From: Robertmurraya sp. FSL R5-0851
GTDB lineage: Bacteria; Bacillota; Bacilli; Bacillales; Cytobacillaceae
Direction of reading: 5' to 3'
Assembly: GCF_038002965.1 (NCBI RefSeq)
Contig: NZ_JBBOOE010000001.1
Span: 1,717,001 to 1,781,000, forward strand
DNA: 64,000 bases
Part shown: positions 18,114 to 27,271 of the stretch, piece by piece
Numbering within the stretch: position 1 is the stretch's first letter
Layout: the number at the start of each line of letters is the position of its first letter
Translations under genes and position numbers: made by a program
The notes under the pieces: generated by a model
What the model saw: only the letters and a program-made list of their open reading frames with translations
What the model was told of the DNA's origin: nothing
Database searches by the model: none

Positions 18114-18893
18114 ATGAGTTATGAATTTTTATTATGTGAGATTAACAAAAATGTGGCTGTTGTTACAATTAACCGCCCACCTGTAAATCCCTTGAATACA
18201 AAAGTTTTTCAAGAATTAAATACTATATTTGGTGAGCTTGAGGCAAATGATGAGGTGCGGGCAATTATCCTTACTGGAAGTGGAGAAAAAGCATTTGTTG
18301 CAGGTGCTGATATCAATGAAATGGCTAACCTTGGACTTGTTGGAATTAATAAGATGAACAAAATTTCAAGAACGGTTTTTTCAAAAGTTGAAAATTTAAC
18401 AAAGCCTGTTATTGCAGCAATAAATGGTCTAGCTCTTGGTGGGGGATTAGAACTAGCACTTGCTTGCGATTTACGGATTAGTTCAAGTAAAGCTAAGTTT
18501 GCATTCCCTGAAGTAGGACTTGGTATTATACCTGGCGGGGGCGGCACACAGCGTTTGCAAAAAATGGTTGGCCAGGGAGTAGCGAAGGAACTTCTTTACT
18601 TTGGCGAGATGTTTGATGCCTACCGTGCCTTAGAATTAAATATGGTTAACAAAGTAGTCCCTCTTGAAGATTTACTTGATACAGCACAGGAATGGGCTCT
18701 AAAGTTAGCCCAAAAACCACCAGTGGCTCTACAAATGTTAAAATTAGCCGTTAATACTGGAGGGAACACGGATCTAGAATCTGGCTTAATTATTGAAAGT
18801 GCTTGTTTTGCAAACGCCTTCTCTACAGAGGATCGAAAGGAAGGGTTACAAGCATTTATAGAAAAGAGAAAACCAATTTTTGCAGGAAAGTAG
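18114..18893 (+). CDS. Enoyl-CoA hydratase/isomerase (crotonase family)
   Basis: Adds water to trans-2-enoyl-CoA, providing substrate for the dehydrogenase just upstream. The oxyanion-hole segment AGADINEM, the NGLALGGGLELALACDLRI motif and FPEVGLGIIPGGGGTQRL, with both catalytic glutamates (in GGLELA and FPEVGLG), are present. I start at ATG 18114 (MSYEFLL) because ggagg lies 8-12 bases before it; the frame extends five codons further from a non-ATG codon. 259 residues is normal. Confidence 0.93.
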   Translation: MSYEFLLCEINKNVAVVTINRPPVNPLNTKVFQELNTIFGELEANDEVRAIILTGSGEKAFVAGADINEMANLGLVGINKMNKISRTVFSKVENLTKPVIAAINGLALGGGLELALACDLRISSSKAKFAFPEVGLGIIPGGGGTQRLQKMVGQGVAKELLYFGEMFDAYRALELNMVNKVVPLEDLLDTAQEWALKLAQKPPVALQMLKLAVNTGGNTDLESGLIIESACFANAFSTEDRKEGLQAFIEKRKPIFAGK

Positions 18894-18970
18894 GGAAAGT
18901 TTTTATCAAATGAAGTATCCATAAACAATATGGGTACTTCATTAAATAAAAATGTTTTTTTCGAGGGGTG

Positions 18971-20539
18971 ATGAAAAGAGTGGGAAAAGATCGAAATCTA
19001 TTTTCGGTATATGGAATTTTGGAGTCTTCATCAAAAAATTATGGTCAAAATGAAGCATTATTTGATTTGAAAAGAGCAGTTACTTACTCACAGTTAAAAA
19101 GTGATGTTGATAAATTCGCAGTGGCTTTAACGAAACGAGGGATAAATAAGGGGGACCGAGTTGCAGTATCCTTACCCAATTGGTACGAAACAGTTGTTAT
19201 TTTTTTTGCTGTAGCAAAAATTGGTGCTATCCTTGTCCCGTTTAATCCTAAATATAAAGCTCATGAAGTGAACCATATACTAACCAATTCTGAGCCAAAA
19301 GTAATTATTGTCTCTGAAGAATTTAACCATAATTTTGGGTTGAAAGAGGTACTGTTTTTAGTAGAAGAGGTTATTACTGTCCGTTTTTGTTGGGAAGGAC
19401 TCTTATCCTTTCACGAAATCATGGACGAGGAATCTGTCTATCTGGACGAAGTACCAATAGATGTAGATCAGGACGTATTTTGCATTTTATATACCTCTGG
19501 TACGACGGGTGTTCCAAAAGGCGTCATGGTTACTCATCGTAGTGTCGTACAATCTGCTAATACAATGGGTGTGGAACTCTTTTTTTCTGAAAAAGATGTA
19601 CTAATTCTTCCTGCTCCTTTATTTCATATATTTGGTATGGCAGTTAATTTGTTTTGCGCTGCCTTCACAGGTTCTCGTATCGTGTTATTGGAGAAGTTCC
19701 AACCAACTGAAATGCTACGTTTAATTGAACAGGAAAAAGTAACGATTTTAAATGGCGTACCTACCATGTTTATTAAACTACTAGAAGTGGAAAACTTCGA
19801 TCAATATAATTTGTCTACGCTACGAACTGGTGTTGTAGGAGCATCCCCGATTCCGCCATCAAAGGTGAAAGAAATTCGGTATCGCATGGGAATTAACCTT
19901 TGCCAATCATTTGGAATTACTGAGACGGTTACCGTTACAATGACTCCTTACGATGATAACGAAAAGAATATTACAGAAACCCTAGGAAAGCCAATTCCTG
20001 GAGTAGAGTTAAAAATTGTTGATAGTAATCGTAACGCGTTAGCTCCTGGAGAAAAAGGGGAAATCGCGATTAAGAGTTTTGGCACAATGAGGGGATATTA
20101 TAAAATGCCAGAGCATACAGCAGCAGTGATCGATCATGAGAATTGGTACTATACTGGTGACCTTGGCACTCTTAATGATCAAGGCTATTTAACATTTGTC
20201 GGTAGAAAAAAAGAAATGATTATTCGGGGTGGACTTAATATTTATCCACAAGAAATTGAGTCTGTACTCGCAAGGCATCCCAAAATAGTAGAGTCTGCTG
20301 TAGTAGGTTTGCCTGATGAGACCCTAGGAGAGTTAGTGTGTGCGGTTGTTCAATTGAAAAGTGGCGAAGAGTGTACAGAGGAAGAAATCATCAATTATAT
20401 AAAGAACCATATTGCCTTATATAAGGTCCCTCAAAAAGTAACTTTCACAAGTAAATTCCCGGTAACAGCAAGTGGGAAAATTCAAAAAATAAGGCTTCGC
20501 GAAGAAATAAGTAATACTAATTCTACTATTCAAAGTTAA
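18971..20539 (+). CDS. Acyl-CoA synthetase (AMP-binding, long/medium-chain type)
   Basis: ATP-dependent activation of a carboxylic acid to its CoA thioester, the entry step of the operon. The P-loop YTSGTTGVPKGVMVTH, the adenylate motif YYTGDLG, the hinge GRKKEMIIRGGLNIYP and the C-terminal catalytic lysine in TASGKIQKIRLRE are intact; about 522 residues. The start is uncertain: gaggggtgATG leaves little space for the ribosome at 18971, and GTG 18980 is better placed. A gap of 77 bases separates it from the hydratase. Substrate class (fatty, aromatic or alicyclic acid) cannot be read from the sequence. Confidence 0.92.
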   Translation: MKRVGKDRNLFSVYGILESSSKNYGQNEALFDLKRAVTYSQLKSDVDKFAVALTKRGINKGDRVAVSLPNWYETVVIFFAVAKIGAILVPFNPKYKAHEVNHILTNSEPKVIIVSEEFNHNFGLKEVLFLVEEVITVRFCWEGLLSFHEIMDEESVYLDEVPIDVDQDVFCILYTSGTTGVPKGVMVTHRSVVQSANTMGVELFFSEKDVLILPAPLFHIFGMAVNLFCAAFTGSRIVLLEKFQPTEMLRLIEQEKVTILNGVPTMFIKLLEVENFDQYNLSTLRTGVVGASPIPPSKVKEIRYRMGINLCQSFGITETVTVTMTPYDDNEKNITETLGKPIPGVELKIVDSNRNALAPGEKGEIAIKSFGTMRGYYKMPEHTAAVIDHENWYYTGDLGTLNDQGYLTFVGRKKEMIIRGGLNIYPQEIESVLARHPKIVESAVVGLPDETLGELVCAVVQLKSGEECTEEEIINYIKNHIALYKVPQKVTFTSKFPVTASGKIQKIRLREEISNTNSTIQS

Positions 20540-20553
20540 AGGAGGTAAGAAAA

Positions 20554-20973
20554 ATGAAATCGGAATATCATTTTCAAGTACGGTGGGGAGATACGGACGC
20601 GGCAGGTATCGTTTATTATCCAAATTTCTTTAAATGGATGGATGAAGCAACACATGCTTTTTTTACAAAAATAGGTTATCCTTCTTCAAAGCTTTTTGCA
20701 GAACAGCAAATTGGGGTACCTCTGTTAGAGGCGAATTGTGCATTCAAGAGCCCCCTCGTGTTTGAAGACCATATTGTTGTACAAAGCTCAATAGAAGAGT
20801 TGCATAACAAAGTCTTTAAAATTAAGCATGTTTTTATAAAAGAAGGCCAAATCGTTGCCGAAGGTTATGGAGTCCGTGCATGGGCCTCTTTTGCTGGTAA
20901 ACCAAAAGCCCAAACTATCCCAGACTATATTCGTGAAAAGATGGAATCTCAAGTCAAAGCAATGGAGGGATAG
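20554..20973 (+). CDS. Acyl-CoA thioesterase (4-hydroxybenzoyl-CoA thioesterase/YbgC type)
   Basis: Single hotdog-fold domain that cleaves acyl- or aroyl-CoA. The catalytic motif WGDTDAAGIVYYPNFFKWMDE with its Asp is at residues 11-31, and 139 residues is standard. In an operon for CoA-ester degradation it may recycle trapped CoA or release a pathway product. The C-terminus ends four bases before the next start, and that gene's ggaggg ribosome site lies inside this coding region. Confidence 0.88.
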   Translation: MKSEYHFQVRWGDTDAAGIVYYPNFFKWMDEATHAFFTKIGYPSSKLFAEQQIGVPLLEANCAFKSPLVFEDHIVVQSSIEELHNKVFKIKHVFIKEGQIVAEGYGVRAWASFAGKPKAQTIPDYIREKMESQVKAMEG

Positions 20974-20977
20974 TTAC

Positions 20978-22681
20978 ATGCTTATTGAAAAAAGGCAAAA
21001 TCATCCATTTTTATATACTGGTAGATTACTAGGGGACATTCTTACACCAGAGGACTTTCATGATGAACATCAAATGATAGCAGATTTGGCAAGTAAATTT
21101 GTGATGAACGAGGTTTATCCAAAGTTAGAAAAAATTGAAAATCAGGAGTTTGAGGAAACCGTTTCATTAATGAAAAAAACTGGTGAACTAGGTCTTATAC
21201 GTGCAGATATCCCTGAAGAGGATGGTGGTCTTGGATTAGGGAAGGTTAGTGCAACCATTATTTCTGAAAAGATGGCACTTGGTCGTTCGTTTGCTATTAC
21301 TTTTGGGGGTCAAACCGGGATTGGAGCATTACCTATTGCTTATTTTGGAACGAATACCCAAAAAGATACGTATCTTCCAGAAATCTTGAGTGGAGAAAAA
21401 ATTGCTGCATATGCTTTGACAGAACCATCTTCAGGAACAGATGCAATGAGTGTGAAAACAATAGCCGTCTTATCTAAGTGCGGAAATTATTATGTATTAA
21501 ATGGGGAAAAACAATGGATTACAAATTCTGCGTTCGCTGATATTTTTATCGTGTATGCGAAAGTGGATGGGACACAGTTTACCGCCTTTATTGTTGAAAA
21601 GAGCTTTAAAGGTGTGTCTACAAGTGCAGAAGAAAAGAAGATGGGGCTTAAAGGGTCTTCTACTCGATCACTTATTTTAGAAAATGTACGGGTTCCTATA
21701 GAAAATGTTATTGGAGAAGTAGGTAGGGGACATAAAATTGCTTTTAATGTATTGAACATTGGCCGTCATAAGATTTCTGCAACATCACTCGGTACAGCTA
21801 AACGAGCTATTGAACTGGGAGTAAAATATGCCAACCAACGAATGCAATTTGGTCAGTGTCTTTCTTCCTTTAATCTAATTAAGAATAAAGTGGCTGATAT
21901 GGTAATTAAAACTTATGTCAATGAAAGTGCTATCTATAGAACAGCGGGAATGATGGAAGAAGGCTTCGATTATATGAAAAAAACTGGGGATGATTTTGCT
22001 ACTACAATTGCACCTTATGCAGTAGAGTGTTCCATTAATAAAGTCATGTCTACAGAAGCTTTAGATGAAATTGTTGATGAAGCGGTTCAAATTCACGGTG
22101 GTTACGGTTATATGAGAGAGTATGAAATTGAAACCCTGTATCGTGATTCTAGAATTAATCGAATCTTTGAGGGAACAAATGAAATTAATAGACTACTCAT
22201 TGCCACCACTGTCTTTAAAAACCATGCAGATTTATCTGAAGGCGAAGAGTGGAAAAATGGGTTACTTCAACATGAAAGACAGATTCTTCAACTAATAAAA
22301 AAATTATTTCATGCTGCTATTCAGTCTATAAATAAGAATAGCCTTAGTAATTTTCAAATAGAGCAAGAAATTGCCGCATTACTTGCTGATATGGTTATTA
22401 CTATTTACGCTATTGAAAGCGCTATTTTAAGAACGGAAAAATTAATCATGAGATGGGGGGAGGAAAAAAACAGGCAGAAGCTTGATTGTACTAAAGTATA
22501 TACTCATGAAGCTTCACAACAGATTGCACTCAGGGCATTAAACATGATTAACCATTTTGGTGATGAAGAAATCTTCTCACGATTTGCTAGTCGATTGATT
22601 ATGAGCAGTTCAGAAAATAATGTGTTAATCAAACGAAGAATTGCTGATGTTGTATTAGAGAAAGAACGTTATTATTGTTAA
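20978..22681 (+). CDS. Acyl-CoA dehydrogenase with long C-terminal extension
   Basis: FAD-dependent alpha,beta-dehydrogenation of an acyl-CoA. The core shows YALTEPSSGTDAMS, WITNSAFADIFIV, KKMGLKGSSTRSLILENVRVP and the catalytic glutamate region YRDSRINRIFEGTNEINRLL. It continues about 170 residues beyond the usual 380-residue core, like FadE/VLCAD-type enzymes of Bacillus. I start at ATG 20978 (MLIEKRQ), 8 bases after ggaggg; the open frame extends back over the thioesterase gene but that part is its shadow. 567 residues. Confidence 0.92.
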   Translation: MLIEKRQNHPFLYTGRLLGDILTPEDFHDEHQMIADLASKFVMNEVYPKLEKIENQEFEETVSLMKKTGELGLIRADIPEEDGGLGLGKVSATIISEKMALGRSFAITFGGQTGIGALPIAYFGTNTQKDTYLPEILSGEKIAAYALTEPSSGTDAMSVKTIAVLSKCGNYYVLNGEKQWITNSAFADIFIVYAKVDGTQFTAFIVEKSFKGVSTSAEEKKMGLKGSSTRSLILENVRVPIENVIGEVGRGHKIAFNVLNIGRHKISATSLGTAKRAIELGVKYANQRMQFGQCLSSFNLIKNKVADMVIKTYVNESAIYRTAGMMEEGFDYMKKTGDDFATTIAPYAVECSINKVMSTEALDEIVDEAVQIHGGYGYMREYEIETLYRDSRINRIFEGTNEINRLLIATTVFKNHADLSEGEEWKNGLLQHERQILQLIKKLFHAAIQSINKNSLSNFQIEQEIAALLADMVITIYAIESAILRTEKLIMRWGEEKNRQKLDCTKVYTHEASQQIALRALNMINHFGDEEIFSRFASRLIMSSSENNVLIKRRIADVVLEKERYYC

Positions 22682-22695
22682 TTTGATCGCTTTCA
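22682..22695. promoter_or_regulatory. cre-like site inside the acyl-CoA operon
   Basis: On the minus strand, tgaaagcgatcaaa fits the cre consensus with one mismatch at the penultimate position. It starts right after the dehydrogenase stop codon and 30 bases before the thiolase ATG, where CcpA could act as a roadblock. Confidence 0.35.
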
Positions 22696-22725
22696 TCTGA
22701 GCGTTTTATAAGGAGTGGGGGAAAC

Positions 22726-23901
22726 ATGAGCAATATTGTTTTGGTGGATGGGGCACGAACGGCATTTACAGAAATTTCAGGTACCTTTAGAGGGATTTCA
22801 GCTACCGATTTAGGGGTGGAAGCTGCACGAGGAGCGATTCTAAAAGCGAATATTAATCCCGAAGATATTAATCACGTCGTCTTTGCAAATGTTCAACAAT
22901 CAAGTAAGGATGCACATATTTTAGCTCGTCATATTGGTTTAAAGGCTGGTCTACCTGTAGATGTTCCAGCTTTAACAATCAATCGCTTATGCGGTAGCGG
23001 TGTTGAAGCAATTATCACAGCAGCAAGGTATATTTTGACGAGTGAAGCAAATGCGGTACTTGCTGGTGGAACAGAAAGTATGAGTAATGTTCCTCATGTT
23101 ATTCCAGGGATGAGGTGGGGTAGTCCGCTTGGTGGACCTGCTATTGAAGACTGGGTATGGGACGGATTATACGATACCGTCGGTGACTGCACGATGGCTG
23201 ATACAGCAGAAAATTTAGCCGAAAAATATGGCATTTCTCGTCATGAGGCTGACATTCATGCACTTACCAGTCATGAACGGGCTCTAGCCGCAATAGAAAG
23301 GGGATATATGGCAGAGGAAATTGTTCCAGTTGAAGTAAAAGAAAGGAAAGCAAGTAAAATCGTTAATCAGGATGAACATGTCCGAAAAACCAGCCTGGAG
23401 AAGCTTGCGAAGTTAAAGCCTCGTTTTAGAGAGAATGGAATTGTTACTCCGGGAAATGCAAGTGGGATGGTCGATGGGGCAGCATCAGTTATTATCACTT
23501 CTAGTGGGTTTGCCGCTGAAAAAGGATTAAAGCCAATCGCAAGACTAGTATCGTGGGCAGTGGTGGGAGTTGACCCAAAATATATGGGGATTGGACCGGT
23601 TCCGGCGATTCAAAGTGCATTGCAAAAAGCAAACCTTACACTGAAGGATTTGGACTTAATCGAAATTAATGAGGCATTCTCGGCACAGTATCTTGCTTGT
23701 CAAAAAGAGCTGGGGTTTGATCCTGAAATTGGAAACGTAAATGGTGGTGCGATTGCTCTAGGACACCCACTAGCGGCAAGTGGGACGAGAATTACTCTTT
23801 CTCTAGCTTATGAGTTACAAAGACGTGGTGGAAAATATGGTGCATCTGCTGTCTGCATAGGTGGGGGACAAGGAATCGCTACGATTTGGGAGAGGTTATA
23901 A
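22726..23901 (+). CDS. Acetyl-CoA acyltransferase (thiolase)
   Basis: Thiolytic cleavage of 3-ketoacyl-CoA to acetyl-CoA and a shortened acyl-CoA; last step of the cycle. The nucleophile Cys89 sits in NRLCGSGVEAI, and the second active-site pair appears in GGAIALGHPLAASGTR and AVCIGGGQG. The 391-residue length is standard. A good ggagtggggg ribosome site precedes ATG 22726. It closes the operon and is followed by a clear terminator. Confidence 0.94.
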   Translation: MSNIVLVDGARTAFTEISGTFRGISATDLGVEAARGAILKANINPEDINHVVFANVQQSSKDAHILARHIGLKAGLPVDVPALTINRLCGSGVEAIITAARYILTSEANAVLAGGTESMSNVPHVIPGMRWGSPLGGPAIEDWVWDGLYDTVGDCTMADTAENLAEKYGISRHEADIHALTSHERALAAIERGYMAEEIVPVEVKERKASKIVNQDEHVRKTSLEKLAKLKPRFRENGIVTPGNASGMVDGAASVIITSSGFAAEKGLKPIARLVSWAVVGVDPKYMGIGPVPAIQSALQKANLTLKDLDLIEINEAFSAQYLACQKELGFDPEIGNVNGGAIALGHPLAASGTRITLSLAYELQRRGGKYGASAVCIGGGQGIATIWERL

Positions 23902-23930
23902 AAATATTTAATCTGAAAAGAAGTAAATGT

Positions 23931-23970
23931 AATCGCACGGTGAGCTTTCACTAGTGCGATTATTTTTATA
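23931..23970 (+). terminator. Rho-independent terminator after thiolase
   Basis: aatcgcac (23931-23938) and gtgcgatt (23954-23961) form an 8-bp stem followed by atttttata. Confidence 0.8.
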
Positions 23971-24105
23971 CATAGAAAAGGGAATAAAAAAATTAATTAG
24001 CTGCAATATGGAAGCGGCTTCCTGTGGAGTTTGTTGCTGAAAATAATGGCTATGCAGAGAGGCGGTGTCTTCTTTTTTATTTTGAAAATTCTTTTTAAAA
24101 AACCG

Positions 24106-24119
24106 TTGAAACGTTTCAA
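24106..24119. promoter_or_regulatory. LacI-type operator O1 (autoregulation)
   Basis: ttgaaacgtttcaa is a perfect 14-bp palindrome 57 bases before the regulator start. The same sequence or a one-base variant recurs three times after the regulator gene, ahead of the transporter genes. Confidence 0.75.
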
Positions 24120-24141
24120 TTAAGATGTTATGATGAATTTA

Positions 24142-24155
24142 TGAAAACGCTTTAA
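24142..24155. promoter_or_regulatory. cre-like site of the LacI-type regulator gene
   Basis: tgaaaacgctttaa matches the cre consensus except at the penultimate base and lies 20 bases before the regulator start, so CcpA may act next to the autoregulatory operator. Confidence 0.5.
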
Positions 24156-24175
24156 TTGTTTTGGGGGTATTATTA

Positions 24176-25150
24176 GTGCCAAGTATAAAAGATGTTGCAG
24201 ACTTAGCAGGAGTTGGGGTTGGCACTGTTTCACGTGTCATAAATAAGAATCCCACTGTAAAGCCTGAAACAAGGGAAAAAGTAAATGCAGCTATTAAAAA
24301 ATTGAACTACATACCAAATGAAGTAGCACGAAACTTTAAGATGCAAAAATCAACGATGGTGGCGTTATTGCTCCCAAGTATATGGCATCCGTTTTTTTCA
24401 GAGTTCGCTTATTACATTGAAGATGCACTCGATAAAGAAGGATATAAGTTAATGCTTTGTAATAGCGGGGGGAGACCGGATAAAGAAATCTACTATCTTG
24501 ATATGCTTAATCAAAACAAAGTAGCTGGCATTATAGGGATTACCTACAATGAGATTGAAGATAGTGTGAGTACGGATATTCCGATCATCAGCTTGGACCG
24601 ACATTTCGGGAAAAAGATTACATGTGTCACTTCAGATAACTATACCGGTGGTCGAATGGCCGTAAAGGAGCTTGTAAAGGCGGGGGTAACCAAGGTTGCC
24701 TATCTTGGAATTACTAGTTCTGTATATAGTGAAGTTTTGCTTCGCAAGAAAGGATTTATGGATGAAGCGGAGGCACAAGGAATTGAATACGTGACTTACG
24801 AAGAGCACGATGCTGTTTATGATGATGACACCTTCTTTTATGATTTCTTTAGCAAAAAAGAACACGAAGATGTAAATGGCATTTTTGCCAATACTGATCT
24901 GCTTGCAGCTAAATATATAGATAAAGCAAAACAAAAGGGAATTCTTATTCCTAAGGATGTAAAAGTGATCGGTTATGACGGCATTCAAGATAATAAGCTG
25001 TTTCGTCCATTTTTATCAACGATACGGCAACCAGTCGAAGAAATGGCAAGGATGTCTGTGGAGCTCCTATTAAGAAAGATTGAAGGAGAAACGTTAGACC
25101 AAGATATTTATCGAGTTCCGGTTATGTATAGAGAAGGAGAAACAACGTAA
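24176..25150 (+). CDS. LacI-family transcriptional repressor of the fructan locus
   Basis: Sugar-responsive DNA-binding regulator. The N-terminal helix-turn-helix and hinge are clear: PSIKDVADLAGVGVGTVSRV, then NPTVKPETREKVNAAIKKLNYIPNEVAR. A periplasmic-binding-protein-like ligand domain follows (IIGITYNEIED, TSDNYTGGRMAVKELV, VIGYDGIQDNKLFRPFLSTI). I choose GTG 24176 (MPSIKDV), since the five codons ahead of it do not belong to the family; the gggggt site before it is modest. 324 residues is normal. It is divergent from nothing and lies directly upstream of the transporter and GH32 genes; four matching operators place it as their repressor and its own. Confidence 0.9.
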   Translation: MPSIKDVADLAGVGVGTVSRVINKNPTVKPETREKVNAAIKKLNYIPNEVARNFKMQKSTMVALLLPSIWHPFFSEFAYYIEDALDKEGYKLMLCNSGGRPDKEIYYLDMLNQNKVAGIIGITYNEIEDSVSTDIPIISLDRHFGKKITCVTSDNYTGGRMAVKELVKAGVTKVAYLGITSSVYSEVLLRKKGFMDEAEAQGIEYVTYEEHDAVYDDDTFFYDFFSKKEHEDVNGIFANTDLLAAKYIDKAKQKGILIPKDVKVIGYDGIQDNKLFRPFLSTIRQPVEEMARMSVELLLRKIEGETLDQDIYRVPVMYREGETT

Positions 25151-25168
25151 GTTTTTTTAGTCTTTAGA

Positions 25169-25182
25169 ATGAAACGTTTCAA
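25169..25182. promoter_or_regulatory. LacI-type operator O2
   Basis: atgaaacgtttcaa, with the 10-bp core gaaacgtttc at 25171-25180, lies 19 bases after the regulator stop codon. Confidence 0.72.
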
Positions 25183-25242
25183 AAAGGTTGTACTCAACTC
25201 CCTATTAAGCTTAAAGGGGTTGGGGATTACTTTACTAACAAA

Positions 25243-25256
25243 TTGAAACGTTTCAA
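25243..25256. promoter_or_regulatory. LacI-type operator O3
   Basis: ttgaaacgtttcaa, identical to O1, with its centre 74 bases (about seven helical turns) downstream of the centre of O2. Confidence 0.75.
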
Positions 25257-25293
25257 AAATAATTATGAGATGCATAAAAAATTTTAAAACAGA

Positions 25294-25308
25294 TTGGAAA
25301 CGTTTCAA
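25294..25308. promoter_or_regulatory. LacI-type operator O4
   Basis: ttggaaacgtttcaa keeps the full gaaacgtttc core (25297-25306). Its centre lies 52 bases (about five turns) after that of O3 and 45-59 bases before the first transporter ATG. Confidence 0.72.
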
Positions 25309-25352
25309 CGGAGAGATTCATCTCAAAAAAACACATATAAGTGGGGGATAGC

Positions 25353-26309
25353 ATGGAAATAGCTAGAAAGGCAGATCCAGTAATCAACTCAACTACCACA
25401 GTGAAAAAAGGATTGAAGCTCAAAAAAATCTTAACAAATTATCAGCTTTATTTATTTCTTTTACCCGCATTAATCTATTTTATAGTTTTCCATTATGTAC
25501 CTATGTATGGAGTGTTGATTGCATTTAAAGATTTTGTGGCTACAAAAGGGATTATGGGAAGTCCATGGGTTGGATTTAAACATTTTGAGAGGTTTTTTGA
25601 TTCCTACCAATTTTGGTCTTTGATAAAAAATACTCTTGGACTGAGTGTTACACAACTAGTCGTTGGATTTCCTCTTCCGATTTTCCTCGCTCTTATGTTA
25701 AACCAAATGAGAAGTGAGAAATCGAAACGGTTTGTCCAAACAGTCGTTTATGCACCGCATTTTATTTCCGTTGTTGTTTTAGCCGGTATGATATATGTGT
25801 TCTTTTCCAATAACGGATTGATCAATAATATGATCCTAATGTTCGGTGGAGATCCTATCTCCTTTATGGCAAAACCTGAATGGTTTAAACCATTATATAT
25901 TGCATCTGGAGTATGGCAGGAGACAGGCTGGGCTGCCATCATCTATCTAGCAGCTCTTGCAGGAGTAAGTCCTGAGTTACATGAAGCAGCGGTTATGGAC
26001 GGTGCAAATAAGTGGCAGCGAATCTTCCATGTGGATATACCAGCTATCATGCCTACTGCAGTTATTTTATTAATCTTGTCAGTGGGAAGCATTATGAACA
26101 TTGGTTTTGAAAAGGCTTACTTATTGCAGACACCGATGAATCAGCCGTCGGCAGAAATCATTCCTACTTATGTATACAAAATGGGTTTACAGCAAGCTCA
26201 ATATAGCTTTGCTGCTGCGGTTGGCTTATTTAATGCAGTGATTAATTTGATTTTACTAGTAGCTGTAAACAAGTTCGCAAAGAGATTATCAGGTACAGGA
26301 TTATGGTAG
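25353..26309 (+). CDS. Carbohydrate ABC importer permease (LplB/YtcP class)
   Basis: First inner subunit of an oligosaccharide importer, family BPD_transp_1. A basic N-terminus is followed by about six membrane segments and the coupling motif ELHEAAVMDGANKWQRIFHVDIPAI (EAA loop). I use ATG 25353 (MEIARK), 6 bases after gtggggga; a GTG at 25341 is upstream of the site. 318 residues. With the next permease and lipoprotein it forms the LplABC-like set typical of polysaccharide utilisation in Bacillales; no ATPase is present nearby, so a shared MsmX-type ATPase elsewhere is expected. Confidence 0.9.
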   Translation: MEIARKADPVINSTTTVKKGLKLKKILTNYQLYLFLLPALIYFIVFHYVPMYGVLIAFKDFVATKGIMGSPWVGFKHFERFFDSYQFWSLIKNTLGLSVTQLVVGFPLPIFLALMLNQMRSEKSKRFVQTVVYAPHFISVVVLAGMIYVFFSNNGLINNMILMFGGDPISFMAKPEWFKPLYIASGVWQETGWAAIIYLAALAGVSPELHEAAVMDGANKWQRIFHVDIPAIMPTAVILLILSVGSIMNIGFEKAYLLQTPMNQPSAEIIPTYVYKMGLQQAQYSFAAAVGLFNAVINLILLVAVNKFAKRLSGTGLW

Positions 26310-26321
26310 GGGGTGCCAAAG

Positions 26322-27236
26322 ATGAGTTTACTAACATTAAAGAATAAAAAGATTACTAGAAGATCGAAGGAAGATCGAGTGTTTGATGCCATTAACGTGT
26401 TCCTAGTGGCGCTCATTGTGATATTAGTTATTTATCCTTTGTACTTTATTGTTATTGCTTCCTTTAGTGATCCTAATATGATTTACGAAGGTAAGGTGTG
26501 GTTGCTACCAAAGGAAATCACTTTTGAAGGATACGAACGAATTTTCAGAGATAGCAAGATTTGGTTGGGGTATAAAAACTCTCTCATTTATACAGTGGTT
26601 GGGACGATTGTAAATGTATCGTTCACATTAATGGCTGCTTATGCTTTATCAAGAAAGGATTTATATGGAAGAAATGTGATCATGTTCTTGTTCCTAATGA
26701 CGATGTTTTTCTCAGGTGGATTAATTCCAACGTATTTAGTTGTAAAAAATTTAGGACTGTTGAACACCATGTGGGCACTTATTTTACCAAAGGCAGTAGC
26801 TGTGTGGAATGTGATTGTAGCAAAAACATATTTCGAGAGTTCCATACCCAATGAACTTTTAGAGGCTGCCAAAATGGATGGATGTTCCGACGCGAAGTTT
26901 TTTTGGAAAATAGTCTTACCTTTGTCCAAACCGATTGTTGCTGTCATGGTGTTATTTTACGCGGTCGGACACTGGAACTCCTACTTTGATGCACTCATCT
27001 ACTTGAATAACGAAAACTTATATCCACTGCAGCTCATTTTACGAAATATATTAATTCAAAATGAGGCGTCTACCATGATGATAAGCGACCTAGAGTCATT
27101 AGCTGCGAAGCAAAGAGTTTCTGAGTTAATCAAGTATGGTGTCATAATTGTTGCTTCTGTTCCGTTACTAATCGTCTATCCTTTTGTTCAAAAGTATTTT
27201 GTAAAGGGTGTAATGATTGGCGGAATTAAAGGTTAA
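26322..27236 (+). CDS. Carbohydrate ABC importer permease (LplC/YtcP class)
   Basis: Second inner subunit. About six membrane segments, with the coupling motif NELLEAAKMDGCSDAKFFWKIVLPLSKPI and the conserved C-terminus YPFVQKYFVKGVMIGGIKG that marks this subfamily. ATG 26322 follows a taggggg site; a GTG three codons earlier is less likely. 304 residues. It lies 12 bases after its partner permease and before the binding lipoprotein. Confidence 0.92.
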   Translation: MSLLTLKNKKITRRSKEDRVFDAINVFLVALIVILVIYPLYFIVIASFSDPNMIYEGKVWLLPKEITFEGYERIFRDSKIWLGYKNSLIYTVVGTIVNVSFTLMAAYALSRKDLYGRNVIMFLFLMTMFFSGGLIPTYLVVKNLGLLNTMWALILPKAVAVWNVIVAKTYFESSIPNELLEAAKMDGCSDAKFFWKIVLPLSKPIVAVMVLFYAVGHWNSYFDALIYLNNENLYPLQLILRNILIQNEASTMMISDLESLAAKQRVSELIKYGVIIVASVPLLIVYPFVQKYFVKGVMIGGIKG

Positions 27237-27271
27237 TACAAAAAAATGATCAAAAATGAGGGGGAAAAGAA

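Noticed and set aside
25169..25308. The gaaacgtttc sites as ordinary cre sites
   Set aside because: Their palindrome is centred on ACGT within a 10-base core without the cre spacing, and they match each other and the adjacent LacI-type gene far better than the cre consensus.
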